Origin: Brachionus koreanus
Lineage: Eukaryota; Rotifera; Eurotatoria; Ploima; Brachionidae
DNA: 64,000 bases
Reading direction: 5' to 3'
Assembly: GCA_016987375.1 (NCBI GenBank)
Contig: PJRA01000272.1
Span: 1,442,416-1,506,415 of the forward strand
Below the pieces are notes generated by a model. It was given only the letters and a program-made list of their open reading frames with translations. It ran no database searches and was not told where the DNA came from. This document shows, in pieces, positions 38,542 to 53,505 of this stretch. Each line of letters opens with the position of its first letter. Within the stretch, counting starts at the first letter, position 1. Made by a program: the position numbers and the translations under genes.

Positions 38542-38745
38542 TGATTAATCTAAAAAAATAAAAAGCATAAATAATTTAATTTAAAAAAGAATATTTTTAA
38601 ATTTATCCTCAATAATTGTTTTGGTCTTGACTATCTATCTTAAAGAATTTTATTTTTTTTACTTAAACATTATTTGTGATGATCTAGGAAATTTTAATAT
38701 CGAATTTGATCAATTAATTTTAATTTCATAATAAAAATAAATCAA

Positions 38746-38854
38746 GACAGTATGGCCGAGTGGTCTAAGGCGCCAGACTCAAGTTTGAAACAAAACTTAA
38801 GATGTGTGTTCTGGTCAGTGTATACTGGCGTGGGTTCAAATCCCACTGCTGTCA
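38746..38854 (+). tRNA. tRNA-Leu(CAA) with intron, copy B
   Basis: Same 109-nt sequence as copy A: CAA anticodon, 25-nt intron, long variable arm, and a T-run terminator beginning 3 nt after the gene. Its 5' flank differs from that of copies A and C apart from the last few bases before the gene (atcaa). The 3' flank tcaaattttttctatcgcc is shared with copies C and D. Confidence 0.96.
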
Positions 38855-39509
38855 AATTTTTTCTATCGCCATATTTTCTTAACTTTAATTCATTAAAAAA
38901 TGAAATATTTACTTAAAAATAAAAATATATTTTGTTTTTTTTTTGAATGTTACAATTAGATGATTTTTTTGTTAAGATATTAAAAAATTAGAGTGAATCA
39001 AAAAAAATGCTTGTTGATTAAAAAATAAATTTTTTTTATTAATTCGTCTTTTTGAGCCAAAATACTCACGAAGCCTTTCTTAAGATATGTATTTGATACT
39101 AAAATTCCAAACTCTAAACAAATGAGACATTGAATTAACAAATCACGAAGAAAAACATTGCTTTTCCTTGACCAAAGAAACTTATTTTACTTAAATTGAA
39201 ATATAAATTCTTTCTATTAGTTCAAAATATAGTTTTGCATTTTTAGCTTGACTGTTGTTTCTACATTGAACCAGTTCGAGGTGCATTAACCTATTTTACT
39301 TTCACCAAATATATGAAATCTATTTTTTATGAAAATTTTTTTTTTACAACTTGTTCAGCTGATTGAGACTGTTCCAGTCATTTATTTTTTATCAAAATTT
39401 TGAAATTTAAATTACAATTTAGATTGATAAAAATTTATATTATCAATCAAACTTTTTAAAATGGAAAAAAAATCGATTTTAATATAATTTTTGTGGTAAA
39501 ATTAATCAA
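38855..39509. other. spacer between tRNA copies B and C
   Basis: AT-rich, no open frame. Two stretches, 38943-38974 and 39121-39164, recur in the same order and orientation at about 42979-43010 and 43015-43058, downstream of the broken tRNA copy. The distal 84 nt belong to the right arm of inverted repeat 1. Confidence 0.7.
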
Positions 39510-39618
39510 GACAGTATGGCCGAGTGGTCTAAGGCGCCAGACTCAAGTTTGAAACAAAACTTAAGATGTGTGTTCTGGTCAGTGTATACTGGCGTGGGTT
39601 CAAATCCCACTGCTGTCA
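39426..39618. repeat. inverted repeat 1, right arm (5' flank plus tRNA copy C)
   Basis: Reverse complement of 38349-38541. It includes the flank gataaaaatttatatt… and the whole tRNA copy C. Confidence 0.9.
39510..39618 (+). tRNA. tRNA-Leu(CAA) with intron, copy C
   Basis: Identical 109-nt gene body to copies A, B and D, with all cloverleaf arms and the 25-nt intron intact and a T-run terminator following. It forms the right arm of an inverted repeat with copy A. Confidence 0.96.
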
Positions 39619-39644
39619 AATTTTTTCTATCGCCATATTTTCTT

Positions 39645-39826
39645 AATTTTAAATTCATAAGACAAAAAGATTACTGGCAAATTGGACAGCATATTTTGCT
39701 CTTAAGTTATAAATTGAAATTCAAGCTGAAGTACTGGACTATAAAGTAAAAAGCTTTTCAAAACCTATATTTGACCAGTTAATGCATAACGGCTAAGAAA
39801 AATGAATAAGTCTTAAAGAAATATTA
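39645..39826. repeat. inverted repeat 2, left arm (flanks BBS4)
   Basis: From attcataagacaaaaagatt to taagtcttaaagaaat, this segment is the reverse complement of 42695-42875, with a small indel near the outer end (aaaaatgaat versus aaaattgcaaaatgaat). The two arms bracket BBS4. Confidence 0.88.
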
Positions 39827-39946
39827 TTTATCGCCAAAATTGGTTAATTTTATTTTTTACGAAAATATTTATTTTAATTAAAATTTTATTTTGAACTGAC
39901 ATTTATTTTATTTAATCATGATGTTGCAAAAAAAAAAATGCTTTGA

Positions 39947-41828
39947 CTAATTGTTTTCAAAATCTCGTCTCATCATATTTGCTGTACTTACTCTGGATTC
40001 TGTTCTTGGAGTTTCACTTCTAGAACCATTAAAGCCAACATTTGATACTGAGGCAACAGTTGACTCACGTCGGTAATTTTCTTCTAAATCTTCAGTTTGT
40101 TTACTATATTTATCTGACGAATAATTTGAGTTTGAATCTTGTTTTTGCTCTGTTGTTTTGGGTCTCGAAACTTCTCCAATATTTAGAATTGGACCTAATT
40201 TAGAAGCAATATCTTGAAGCTTTATTTTTTAATAATAATACGAATACATAAATTTTTGTTAAATTTTTATAAATACCTCAGGATCTATGTCTTTTTTTTT
40301 TCCGCGAAGGATTGAATCAAAGTTTTTTCGAAATTCAATTAAACGAGAAGCGGCTCCTTGTCTATCACCTTGATTATACAAAAAAACTGCGAAATTCAAA
40401 TTAGTATAAACATTTTCTCTAAAAAAATTTAATTAATTTTAATATAATAAGTAAATTTTATTCAAATACCCATCTAATGCCAATGAATGCTCATAAGCCT
40501 GTTTTGCATTAGTAGGATCCTCCAAATGAGTCAATGCCACTTGATATAATAAAACTTTTTATGAAAGAAATTTTTTATTTTTTAAAGTACCTGCTATAAG
40601 TGAATAAATTAGTGGTTCTTTGGGACGGAAATTTACTGCAGAATTTAGATATCTGAATGCTGAAGCATATTGTTGCATTGCTAGATGAATCAGACCAAGA
40701 TTGTACAAAATTTTCCATTCAAAAGGTGACAAATAAGTGGCTCTTTTTAAACAACTAATTGCCTTGAGTAGAAATAATATTTTAATAATTAATTTTTGCA
40801 ATAGACTTTATTTAAGATAAAAACAAAATTGATATTTTTACCGCTACGTATTTTTTCTTTCCAAAAAAACACATTCCAATGTTATTCCAAAGTCTTGGAC
40901 TCTCAGGAGCTGTATCGGCAGCTATTCTATATTTATTTAGTGCAACGTCATGATCATTATGAATTTGAATCATATTACAAACGGCCAGTATAGATTTGTA
41001 ATAAGTTGGATTGTAAGTTAGTGCATTACCCAATGCTTCAAACGACTTTTGAAATTGTCTTTGCTTTGATGAAATTTGATGTTAAAAAAAACAATTAATA
41101 TCAAATTTTAAATTATACTTTCATGTATAAAAGACCTAAAACTGTCAAAATTTCACAACTTTCTGGATTAAATCTAAAAAAAAAAGGAAAAAAATTTTTA
41201 AATTTAAATATATCTAAATATTACTCTGCTGCTTTTACTAAAACTTCAATAGCGGCTTCAATATTATTTTCGCTAACAAATAGCTTAGCCATCATCAAAA
41301 ATGACATTTCATTTTTTGATAAATTGATTGCTTCTTTAAAATATTGTTTGGCCTTTTCATTTTGTTTTAGATGCCAAAAACATATACCAATGTTATGTTT
41401 TATTTCCCAATCTGTGGAAGCCTTTTTGAGAGCTTCATTGAAAACATCAATTGACGCTTTATGACGACCTAGCAGAAAAAGAGATCTAGCAATTTGCTTT
41501 AAATTGAGAACATTAGCCGGATTTAAAAGCGAGCAGGACTGAAAGAGTTCAAGAGATTCCTGAATTCTACCTTCTTGCCTCATTATTAGTGCTATTAAAA
41601 TCATTAAAGTAAAATTAGATAAAAAAATATTTTATTAGATTTACCGTGAACATAAAAAGCATATTCACAATTTCCGTTTGTTAGTGCAATCTGTTCCTTA
41701 ATCAAATCTTTACATGCTTTGAAATCTTTGCGAATATAGTAAAGATGCAAAAGCCAATTAAGGCCATCTATACTAGGTAGCTTTGGAACTTTTTCTGTAA
41801 CTAATGATGATTCATTTTTACTGGCCAT
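39947..41828 (-). CDS. BBS4: Bardet-Biedl syndrome 4 TPR protein (8 exons, ~494 aa, one apparent frameshift)
   Basis: Exons 41828-41645, 41591-41225, 41173-41119, 41063-40842, 40762-40591, 40539-40470, 40417-40277 and 40219-39947. BBS4 is a tetratricopeptide subunit of the BBSome, which carries membrane cargo to and from cilia and also acts at centriolar satellites. Near-identical blocks to the vertebrate protein: [105 protein letters not shown]. The C-terminal ~90 residues are Ser/Glu-rich and disordered. The exon sum is one base short of a whole number of codons. The break is at the 6-base homopolymer 40380-40385 in exon 7, where one more base restores the family frame. This is more likely an assembly or polymerase-slippage error than a pseudogene, because every other exon and splice site is intact. 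Confidence 0.93.
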
Positions 41829-42694
41829 TCCTAGAAAATTAAATTTAAATATTTTAAAATATGAAAGCTTGAAATTTTTAAATTATCATGTATCCATGGA
41901 AACTCGAGGAAGGTTAAGATAATCTTCATATAATATTTAATGCATTCATTTATTAATTATTGGATTTTTTATACGATACTAAAGAATTGTTAAAATTTGT
42001 CTTTTTAAATTGTTTATAAATTTAAAGAAAATAAAAGATCCTTTAAATAATCTAAAGAAATTTAATTGATAATTGTCGAAAATTTTAAGAATTTATTTAT
42101 CTCCAATATTTTTAAAACAAAATTTAAACGTTTCATTAAGTTATTATGTCATGTAGAATGAAGACTATTTCAGAATTTTCCATTCTCAAAAATCACTATT
42201 GAATAATTAAAATGACTAAAAAGATTTAAATTTTAAATCTCTATAAACCCATAAGGTTTCAGTAGTTAAAACAAAGTGAAAAAAGAAAAAAAAACTAGTC
42301 GAAGTAAAATCTTAATTAAATTCCTTAAAAGAAATTCGAAAAAATTTATTATTTTTGTTAATAATGAAATAGAATTACTTTTATTGACACAAATCGTTTC
42401 ATTTTCAATCAAACTGGCTCTATATTCATTATGAAAAGCCTCTTAAAAAAATTAATAAACGAGATAAGGATTTGACTGAAATCGAAATTTCGTGCCAGTG
42501 TGTGGTACTTGTACCGGTGGGAAATGTAAATGTTTTAGTTCAGGTGTCAAACGTAATTAACATTGTCATATAAAATCAGTAAATAAATGTTAAATATATC
42601 TAATGCCTAAAGTAAGTTTATTGTTTTTGTCCTTTTTTTTTATTCCATTGATTTTTGTATCATATTTTCTTACATAATTTGTATTTTATTTCTT
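41829..42694. other. intergenic 5' of BBS4
   Basis: AT-rich spacer without coding character. It should include the BBS4 promoter. A short less AT-biased patch near 42480-42540 (gtgccagtgtgtggtacttgt) has no recognised function. Confidence 0.5.
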
Positions 42695-42875
42695 TAAGAC
42701 TTATTCATTTTGCAATTTTCTTAGCCGTTATGCATTAACTGGTCAAATATAGGTTTTCGAAAAGCTTTTTACTTTATAGTCCAGTACTTCAGCTTGAATT
42801 TCAATTTATAACTTAAGAGCAAAATATGCTGTCCAATTTGCCAGTAATCTTTTTGTCTTATGAATTTAAAATTGG
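42695..42875. repeat. inverted repeat 2, right arm
   Basis: Reverse complement of 39645-39826. It begins tttaagacttattcat and continues through gccgttatgcattaactgg to gtcttatgaatttaaaatt. Upstream of BBS4 it mirrors the sequence downstream of BBS4. Confidence 0.88.
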
Positions 42876-42910
42876 ATGTATGCCATCAGTGCCTATTGAT
42901 TTGTTTTTAA

Positions 42911-43058
42911 AATATCTATTTATCTTAAAGAATTTTATTTTTTTTAACTTTGACAGTATGACCGAGTGGTCTAAGGCTTGTTTGAATGTTACAATTAGAT
43001 GATTTTTTTGTTTATGAGACATTGAATTAACAAATCACGAAGAAAAACATTGCTTTTC
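42911..43058 (+). repeat. deleted, mosaic copy of the tRNA B region
   Basis: Four blocks of 38635-39164 occur here in the same order: the tatcttaaagaatttta flank, the first 26 nt of the tRNA, the tttgaatgttacaattagatg block and the atgagacattgaattaacaa block. The intervening DNA is missing. This looks like a copy shortened by successive deletions or by template switching. Confidence 0.82.
42952..42977 (+). pseudogene. tRNA-Leu(CAA) 5' fragment
   Basis: Only the acceptor 5' strand and D-arm region remain (gacagtatgaccgagtggtc), with G to A at the position before the A box. The anticodon, variable and T arms are absent, so it cannot make a tRNA. Confidence 0.9.
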
Positions 43059-43082
43059 TTTATGCTCACAGCTAACAAAATG

Positions 43083-43186
43083 TGAAGCAAAACGAAACTT
43101 TCTACCAAACCGAGTAGTGAACAATTGGAATGCGCTGCCGACGTCGATTGTCACAGCAAGTTCAACCAATCAGTTCAAAAACAGAC
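43083..43186 (+). mobile_element. non-LTR retrotransposon C-terminal fragment cut by the assembly gap
   Basis: The plus frame reads FLPNRVVNNWNALPTSIVTA and then NQFKNR, the conserved C-terminal motif of LINE polyproteins, also seen at 17300-17430. The sequence runs directly into the N run, so the missing DNA probably contains the rest of the element or a repeat junction. Confidence 0.75.
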
Positions 43187-43396
43187 NNNNNNNNNNNNNN
43201 NNNNNNNNNNNNNNNNNNNNNNNNNNNNNNNNNNNNNNNNNNNNNNNNNNNNNNNNNNNNNNNNNNNNNNNNNNNNNNNNNNNNNNNNNNNNNNNNNNNN
43301 NNNNNNNNNNNNNNNNNNNNNNNNNNNNNNNNNNNNNNNNNNNNNNNNNNNNNNNNNNNNNNNNNNNNNNNNNNNNNNNNNNNNNNNNNNNNNNNN
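43187..43396. other. assembly gap (210 N)
   Basis: A run of 210 undetermined bases between a LINE fragment and tRNA copy D. Its position inside repeated DNA suggests the assembler could not resolve the repeat, so the true length and content are unknown. Confidence 0.99.
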
Positions 43397-43406
43397 AATT
43401 AATCAA

Positions 43407-43515
43407 GACAGTATGGCCGAGTGGTCTAAGGCGCCAGACTCAAGTTTGAAACAAAACTTAAGATGTGTGTTCTGGTCAGTGTATACTGGCGTGGGTTCAA
43501 ATCCCACTGCTGTCA
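43407..43515 (+). tRNA. tRNA-Leu(CAA) with intron, copy D
   Basis: Identical in its gene body to copies A-C, with the 25-nt intron and all arms intact and a T-run terminator beginning 3 nt after the gene. Only ten flanking bases lie between it and the N run. Confidence 0.95.
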
Positions 43516-44655
43516 AATTTTTTCTATCGCCGAATTTTCTTAATTTTAATTGATAAAGAGAAAAAACAATTTACAAAAAATATTGCAAAAAATATAGAAA
43601 AATATTGCCTATTTTATATAGTGTAATTAGATTTTTTTTTTGTTTAGACTGAATCAAAAAACTTTGAGTTTAATTTATATTAGCTTATTCAGCTCAAATA
43701 AATTAAATTATTACCAACATTAATTTTTTCAATTAATATTTTAAGAGAAATTTTTTCAATTTTAATTTATTTATAACAATTAAAAACATAAATTTTCAAA
43801 TCGTTAATTTTCAAGTCGATGTTTTGATTGATTTAATATGCAAAAAAAAGTGCTTGATTTATATCACTTTTTAAAATAAATCTGAAACCCAAAATCAAAA
43901 TAATCTAAATCCATTTAGAAATTTAGAATACTTAAAATTTATTAATACAAAGAATTTAAAATTGTTAGGGGATTATTTGAATGATGATTATTTGAATTTT
44001 TTAATAATTTTTTTTAACTAAAAAAGAAATCATTACTATGTTTAATTTTTAATTTATCATTAACATTCATATAATGACTTTTTCAGATATTTTAAATTGA
44101 TATCATATTGTGCTTTGTAAGAATTTTTATTCCAAGTAATCCAAAAATAAATATATCAAAAACATTAGAATAATTTAAAAACAAAAAAACCACCTATTTT
44201 AACAAAAGTTTTAATTATTTTTATTACAGAATCGTTACCAGCTAATTAAATTTTGACTCGATTAATACTCAAATGAAATATCCCATTCAAAAATATTAGT
44301 AATCGATAAATTTTCAATTAGTTTTTTATTTAATTTTAATTAATTTTTGATCTTTAAAAAATATCTCCATGGGAATTAATGAAACAGATAACTTTGATCC
44401 AACTTGGTGTTTTCTTAATAGTATTTGAGAAATTGCTAAAAAAATCAGTCTCATAATGAAATTAAGAATTATTTTAAACCAACTATACAGACTTAATCTT
44501 TTGAAATCAAATTCAAATTATTCTTTAACAAAATAGTTAGGGTTTAGTTATCCTGCTTTGTTAATTTAGTTAAACCAAATTGATCGTAGAATATTACTAA
44601 TATTATAGTGACTCTGAAATCAATTTTATTATTAACATTAATGATCTACAAGCAA
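43516..44655. other. intergenic between tRNA D and CBR copy 2
   Basis: AT-rich with no open frame. The first ~35 nt repeat the shared tRNA 3' flank; the rest is unique in the window. Confidence 0.55.
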
Positions 44656-45738
44656 CTAATTATTTTGCTGAATATTTTTAATATCTTTCCAATCGAGACA
44701 CTGCTCATCTGCCCAAAATTTTCCTTTCGGTCCATTCCAATTTTCAGGTAAAAGTGCACAAAAAACAGGTGTTATAGCTCCTTTTTAATAAAATGAATTT
44801 AATTTAACTAATAAAATAATTTGAAAAAAAAGCATGTACCTTCATCTGGAGTTAATGGACCAGTGAAACTAGTCATGTCAGTAGCACAATATCCAGGTGT
44901 ACATGAACTTACAACAATATTGTTTCTGTTATCTTGGTTAAATAAATCTTGTTGAGCTTCAGTTAAAAGATTCAAGCCGATCTTTGACATAGCATAACAA
45001 TTTGAAACTAAATGATTGTGTTTTCCTGCTTTTGCTAGTCTTTAAAAGAAAATTACAAAAAGTTACAATTTTAATAAGAATGCTTTTTAATATTTACTGA
45101 ATATATTCATCCATTAATTGGACACATTCTTCAATTGAAAAAGGCTTTGATGTAATTCTATTGATCCATTTTTGATCTTTTATGTTTGATAAAAAACCGG
45201 CTCGACTAGATACATTAACTACTCTAGCATTTGGTCGAAGCAGTGGAAACAAAGCATTGCACAGATTCAATGTTGATGTGAAATTGACCTGTACTGTGTT
45301 AATAACTTGATCTATTTCGGGAGTAAAATCATTTTCCTTAAATTTATTTTTTTAATTTTTCGACTTAAATCATTTTAAATATATACTCTATGATGATATG
45401 CAATGGCTGCATTATTTATCAAAATATCAATACCATCATATTTTTCTTTGAGATAATGCGAAAATATTTTTATGGTTTGTGAATCTTCAATGTCCAATTG
45501 ATGGAAACTAACTTGAACATTTTCGTCTTGAAGACTTTGAACAGCTTTTAGACCTAGACTTTCATTTCTGGCTAAAATAGATTATAGCTTTGAATTAAGA
45601 ATTTCTTCTTTTAAATAGAATACTACCAGTCAGATAGACAATTCCATTGAATTTTTTTGCTAGACTTTTCACAATCGCGTAACCTATGCCTTTATTTGAA
45701 CCTGTTACAATGGCAACTTTCTTGAAATCTTTCATCAT
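44656..45738 (-). CDS. CBR1: carbonyl reductase (SDR family), copy 2 (5 exons, ~286 aa)
   Basis: Exons 45738-45627, 45571-45387, 45336-45098, 45039-44840 and 44780-44656 join in frame (861 nt). It is the inverted near-duplicate of the gene at 35202-36285, with the same TGSNKGIG cofactor motif, NNAAIA, VVNVSSRAG and catalytic YAMSK. Intron 1 is identical and most exonic differences are silent. One visible replacement is Lys to Ile after PDEGA (GAITP here, GAKTP in copy 1). The exon 2/exon 3 junction reads AYHHR-ENDFTPEIDQV, closer to ordinary carbonyl reductases than copy 1. The stop is TAG here and TAA in copy 1. Homology ends within a few bases of the start and stop codons. Confidence 0.92.
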
Positions 45739-47117
45739 TCAAAATTAAATTTACTTTCTAAATTGTTTGAATGGAAAAATTTTAAAAAATTCGAAATTAT
45801 AATAAATTTAACAATTTATTTCTATATATTTATAATTCTAATAATTTAAGTCTTTTATTAGACTTTAAATTGTTAACAGATTTTTTAAACTTTAATTTGA
45901 TATTTTACAATTAAACTAATAAAATACTATTTTTTAACAAAAATATATTCTTTTCTGAAAAACTAAAATTAAATAAGAATTTCTTAAATTATTCATACAG
46001 CACATTATAAGCATATCTTATTTTATAACCTTTAAACTTATTTTGAATTTATATATTTTTATTATAAATTTCAATTAACATATCAGAGAAAAATTTAAAA
46101 AATCACTTTTTGATATATAATTACATAAAGAATAATATTTCTAATTAAATTCTTAGTATTTATTATATCAACTTTATTTCGATCTATCTGACTTATTCTA
46201 AGTTTTAGCTTACAATTCCTTTAATATTTTTGAAATTTAAGATCCTTTGTAAGTTAATAAAAAGAAAATTAAAATCATCATACATCAAAGTAAGAAAAAT
46301 TTCAAAATAAGAATATTAAAAGGTTAAAAATTTGCGCAGCTCTATTCTTATGGAATAAAGCATTATTTTTCTAATCTTCTTATTAATATTTTTAAATTAT
46401 AAAATTTAATATTATTTTAGCTTTTAAAGAATGTGAGTTAAATTAAAATTATTCAAATTTATATGGCCAAAGAATTTTTAGCTTTGTTTCATCAATTTCT
46501 AAATAATTTAAAAGTATTTTAAAGTTAGGAGATGAATTATTATGAGCTTAAATAAAGACAATCAGAGCTTATTTATTTTGAAATTTTAAAATAAATTTGC
46601 ATTTTAAATCTGCTGTATACACCACTCACCCCTTCTGGATTAAATTGCATGAAAGTATACTCGTCTCTCGAGCAATATTATTCAAACGTGTATTTTTTTC
46701 TCAAAATTTACTTTCTTCTTTCACATGCACCCTCAACTCTTGCAAAATTTTTACATGTTTTGCACTTATTTAAAATTCGCTTAAGCTGTATTTCAAAGCG
46801 CACATATACAATTTGAAATATTTGCTCTATAAATTGGAAAAAATTCAAACTACATGCAAACACAGCTACAGAGACCATTTTTGATATCTTATTTTTCTTT
46901 CATAGAAATAAATTATTTCAAATTTTCTGTATTTCGTTTCAATTAATCTCATTTAGAATTCAAATCGATTTTTTTCATTTGCGAACAGCATTAATTTATT
47001 GTCCACCACAAAACGTTGAACAATTGTACACATCAATTTGTTCAATGCGAATATAAAAAAGCGTATCTGTTTTATATTTTTAACTTAAAAATAATTAAAC
47101 TAATTTTTGGATAATAT
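45739..47117. other. intergenic between CBR copy 2 and USP7
   Basis: Divergent spacer, AT-rich. Around 46610-46900 composition is less biased (caccactcaccccttctgg…), possibly the USP7 promoter or 5' UTR. No ATG in frame with the USP7 N-terminal exon was confirmed here, but a short first coding exon could lie in this stretch. Confidence 0.45.
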
Positions 47118-52407
<5,290 letters not shown>

Positions 52408-52932
52408 ATGAGAATATGTTTTTTTTTTTTTAAAAAGAAAATGACTTTTGTTGAATTTTATTTTTCAATATTTTTTTCGTTTAAATTTAACCTTCAGACT
52501 TCAGAGTAACATATATAGAAAGAGAAAATTTGAAATTTAATTTATTCTATTATATTCGATGTTTAGTTATTCACTCATTTTGGGTTTATAAATGGCAAAT
52601 AGCTTGTGACCATTGGTGATCATTATTATTTTAGCAATTGACGTGTTTGACTGAAACGGTATTCATCGACGACTCATAAATGCTTTATTTTGAGTCTTTA
52701 AAAAAAGCAGTCTCGGATATTCAATTTTCACAAATGAAGAAATTTTTAATTTTTAAATTATTTATTTAAAAAAAAATTAAAATTAAAAATTTAATTTACA
52801 ATAAATTTTAAACATAAAAAAAATTATTTGAAAAAACTAATAGCAATTTTGATTAGATTAATACGCCCTTAGACTGGACGTTGAGTTTCAGAATTTTATC
52901 ATTCTTAAAAAACTATTTAAATTTTAGTAGTA
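52408..52932. other. spacer USP7 / ANAPC10
   Basis: AT-rich, 525 bp, no coding sequence. TAG just before 52933 could be an acceptor for a non-coding 5' exon of ANAPC10. Confidence 0.5.
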
Positions 52933-53505
52933 ATGGACGGAATTCAGATAAGTAAATCAGATCAAGAGTTCAATCCATATTTAGAAGAATTGTCTGGTCA
53001 ATCTAGAGATATATCACATCAAGCCGTGTGGACCCTTAGCTCTTGTAAGTCGGGATTTGGTGTCGAAAATTTGATTGACAATTCACTGGAAACATTTTGG
53101 CAGTCCGATGGTCCTCAGCCTCATCTGGTTAATATGCAATTTAAACAAAAAACTAAGGTAAAAGATATTTGTATTTATGCCGATTACAAATCAGATGAGA
53201 GCTATACCCCAAGTCGAATTGTTATCAAGGCAGGTACTCATGTAAACGATTTGAGAGAAATAGGAGCATATGATTTATCTGAGCCATCTGGATGGATTAT
53301 CATTCCTCTTAAAGATCCAAAAGATAGTAAAAATCAGCCAATTAAAACTTGGATGCTTCAACTTGCAGTTTTGGCTAATCATCAAAACGGTAGAGATACT
53401 CATATTCGTCAAATCAAAATTCACTCACCCATTGAGACAACTTCGGTTATTTTGCAACCAAAATTTAGTGCTGTTGAACTTTCGGAATGGTCTTTTATTA
53501 GATAA
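52933..53505 (+). CDS. ANAPC10: anaphase-promoting complex subunit 10, single exon (190 aa)
   Basis: A complete DOC-domain protein, close to the family length (human 185 aa). Hallmarks: REISSQAVWSLSSCKPG-like block (DISHQAVWTLSSCKSGFGV), LIDNSLETFWQSDGPQPHLV, ICIYADYKSDESYTPSRIVI, WMLQLAVLANHQNGRDTHIR and QIKIHSP. It ends SFIR, retaining the C-terminal Ile-Arg tail with which APC10 binds a TPR subunit (CDC27/APC3). The subunit is a co-receptor for destruction-box substrates of the APC/C in mitosis. No introns in the coding sequence. It lies 525 bp after USP7 on the same strand, with its own AT-rich upstream region. Confidence 0.96.
   Translation: MDGIQISKSDQEFNPYLEELSGQSRDISHQAVWTLSSCKSGFGVENLIDNSLETFWQSDGPQPHLVNMQFKQKTKVKDICIYADYKSDESYTPSRIVIKAGTHVNDLREIGAYDLSEPSGWIIIPLKDPKDSKNQPIKTWMLQLAVLANHQNGRDTHIRQIKIHSPIETTSVILQPKFSAVELSEWSFIR

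Noticed and set aside
38163..39749. ORFs crossing the tRNA-Leu genes (for example MAEWSKAPDSSLKQ)
   Set aside because: These are translations of tRNA gene sequence repeated at each copy, not proteins.
41123..41464. 113-codon plus-strand frame opposite BBS4 exons 2-3
   Set aside because: Antisense shadow of BBS4.
43117..43553. ORFs spanning the N run
   Set aside because: Artificial: unknown bases read as open codons.
38349..45745. CRISPR array or tandem repeat system
   Set aside because: The repeats are four tRNA genes and inverted arms with irregular spacing in a eukaryotic genome.
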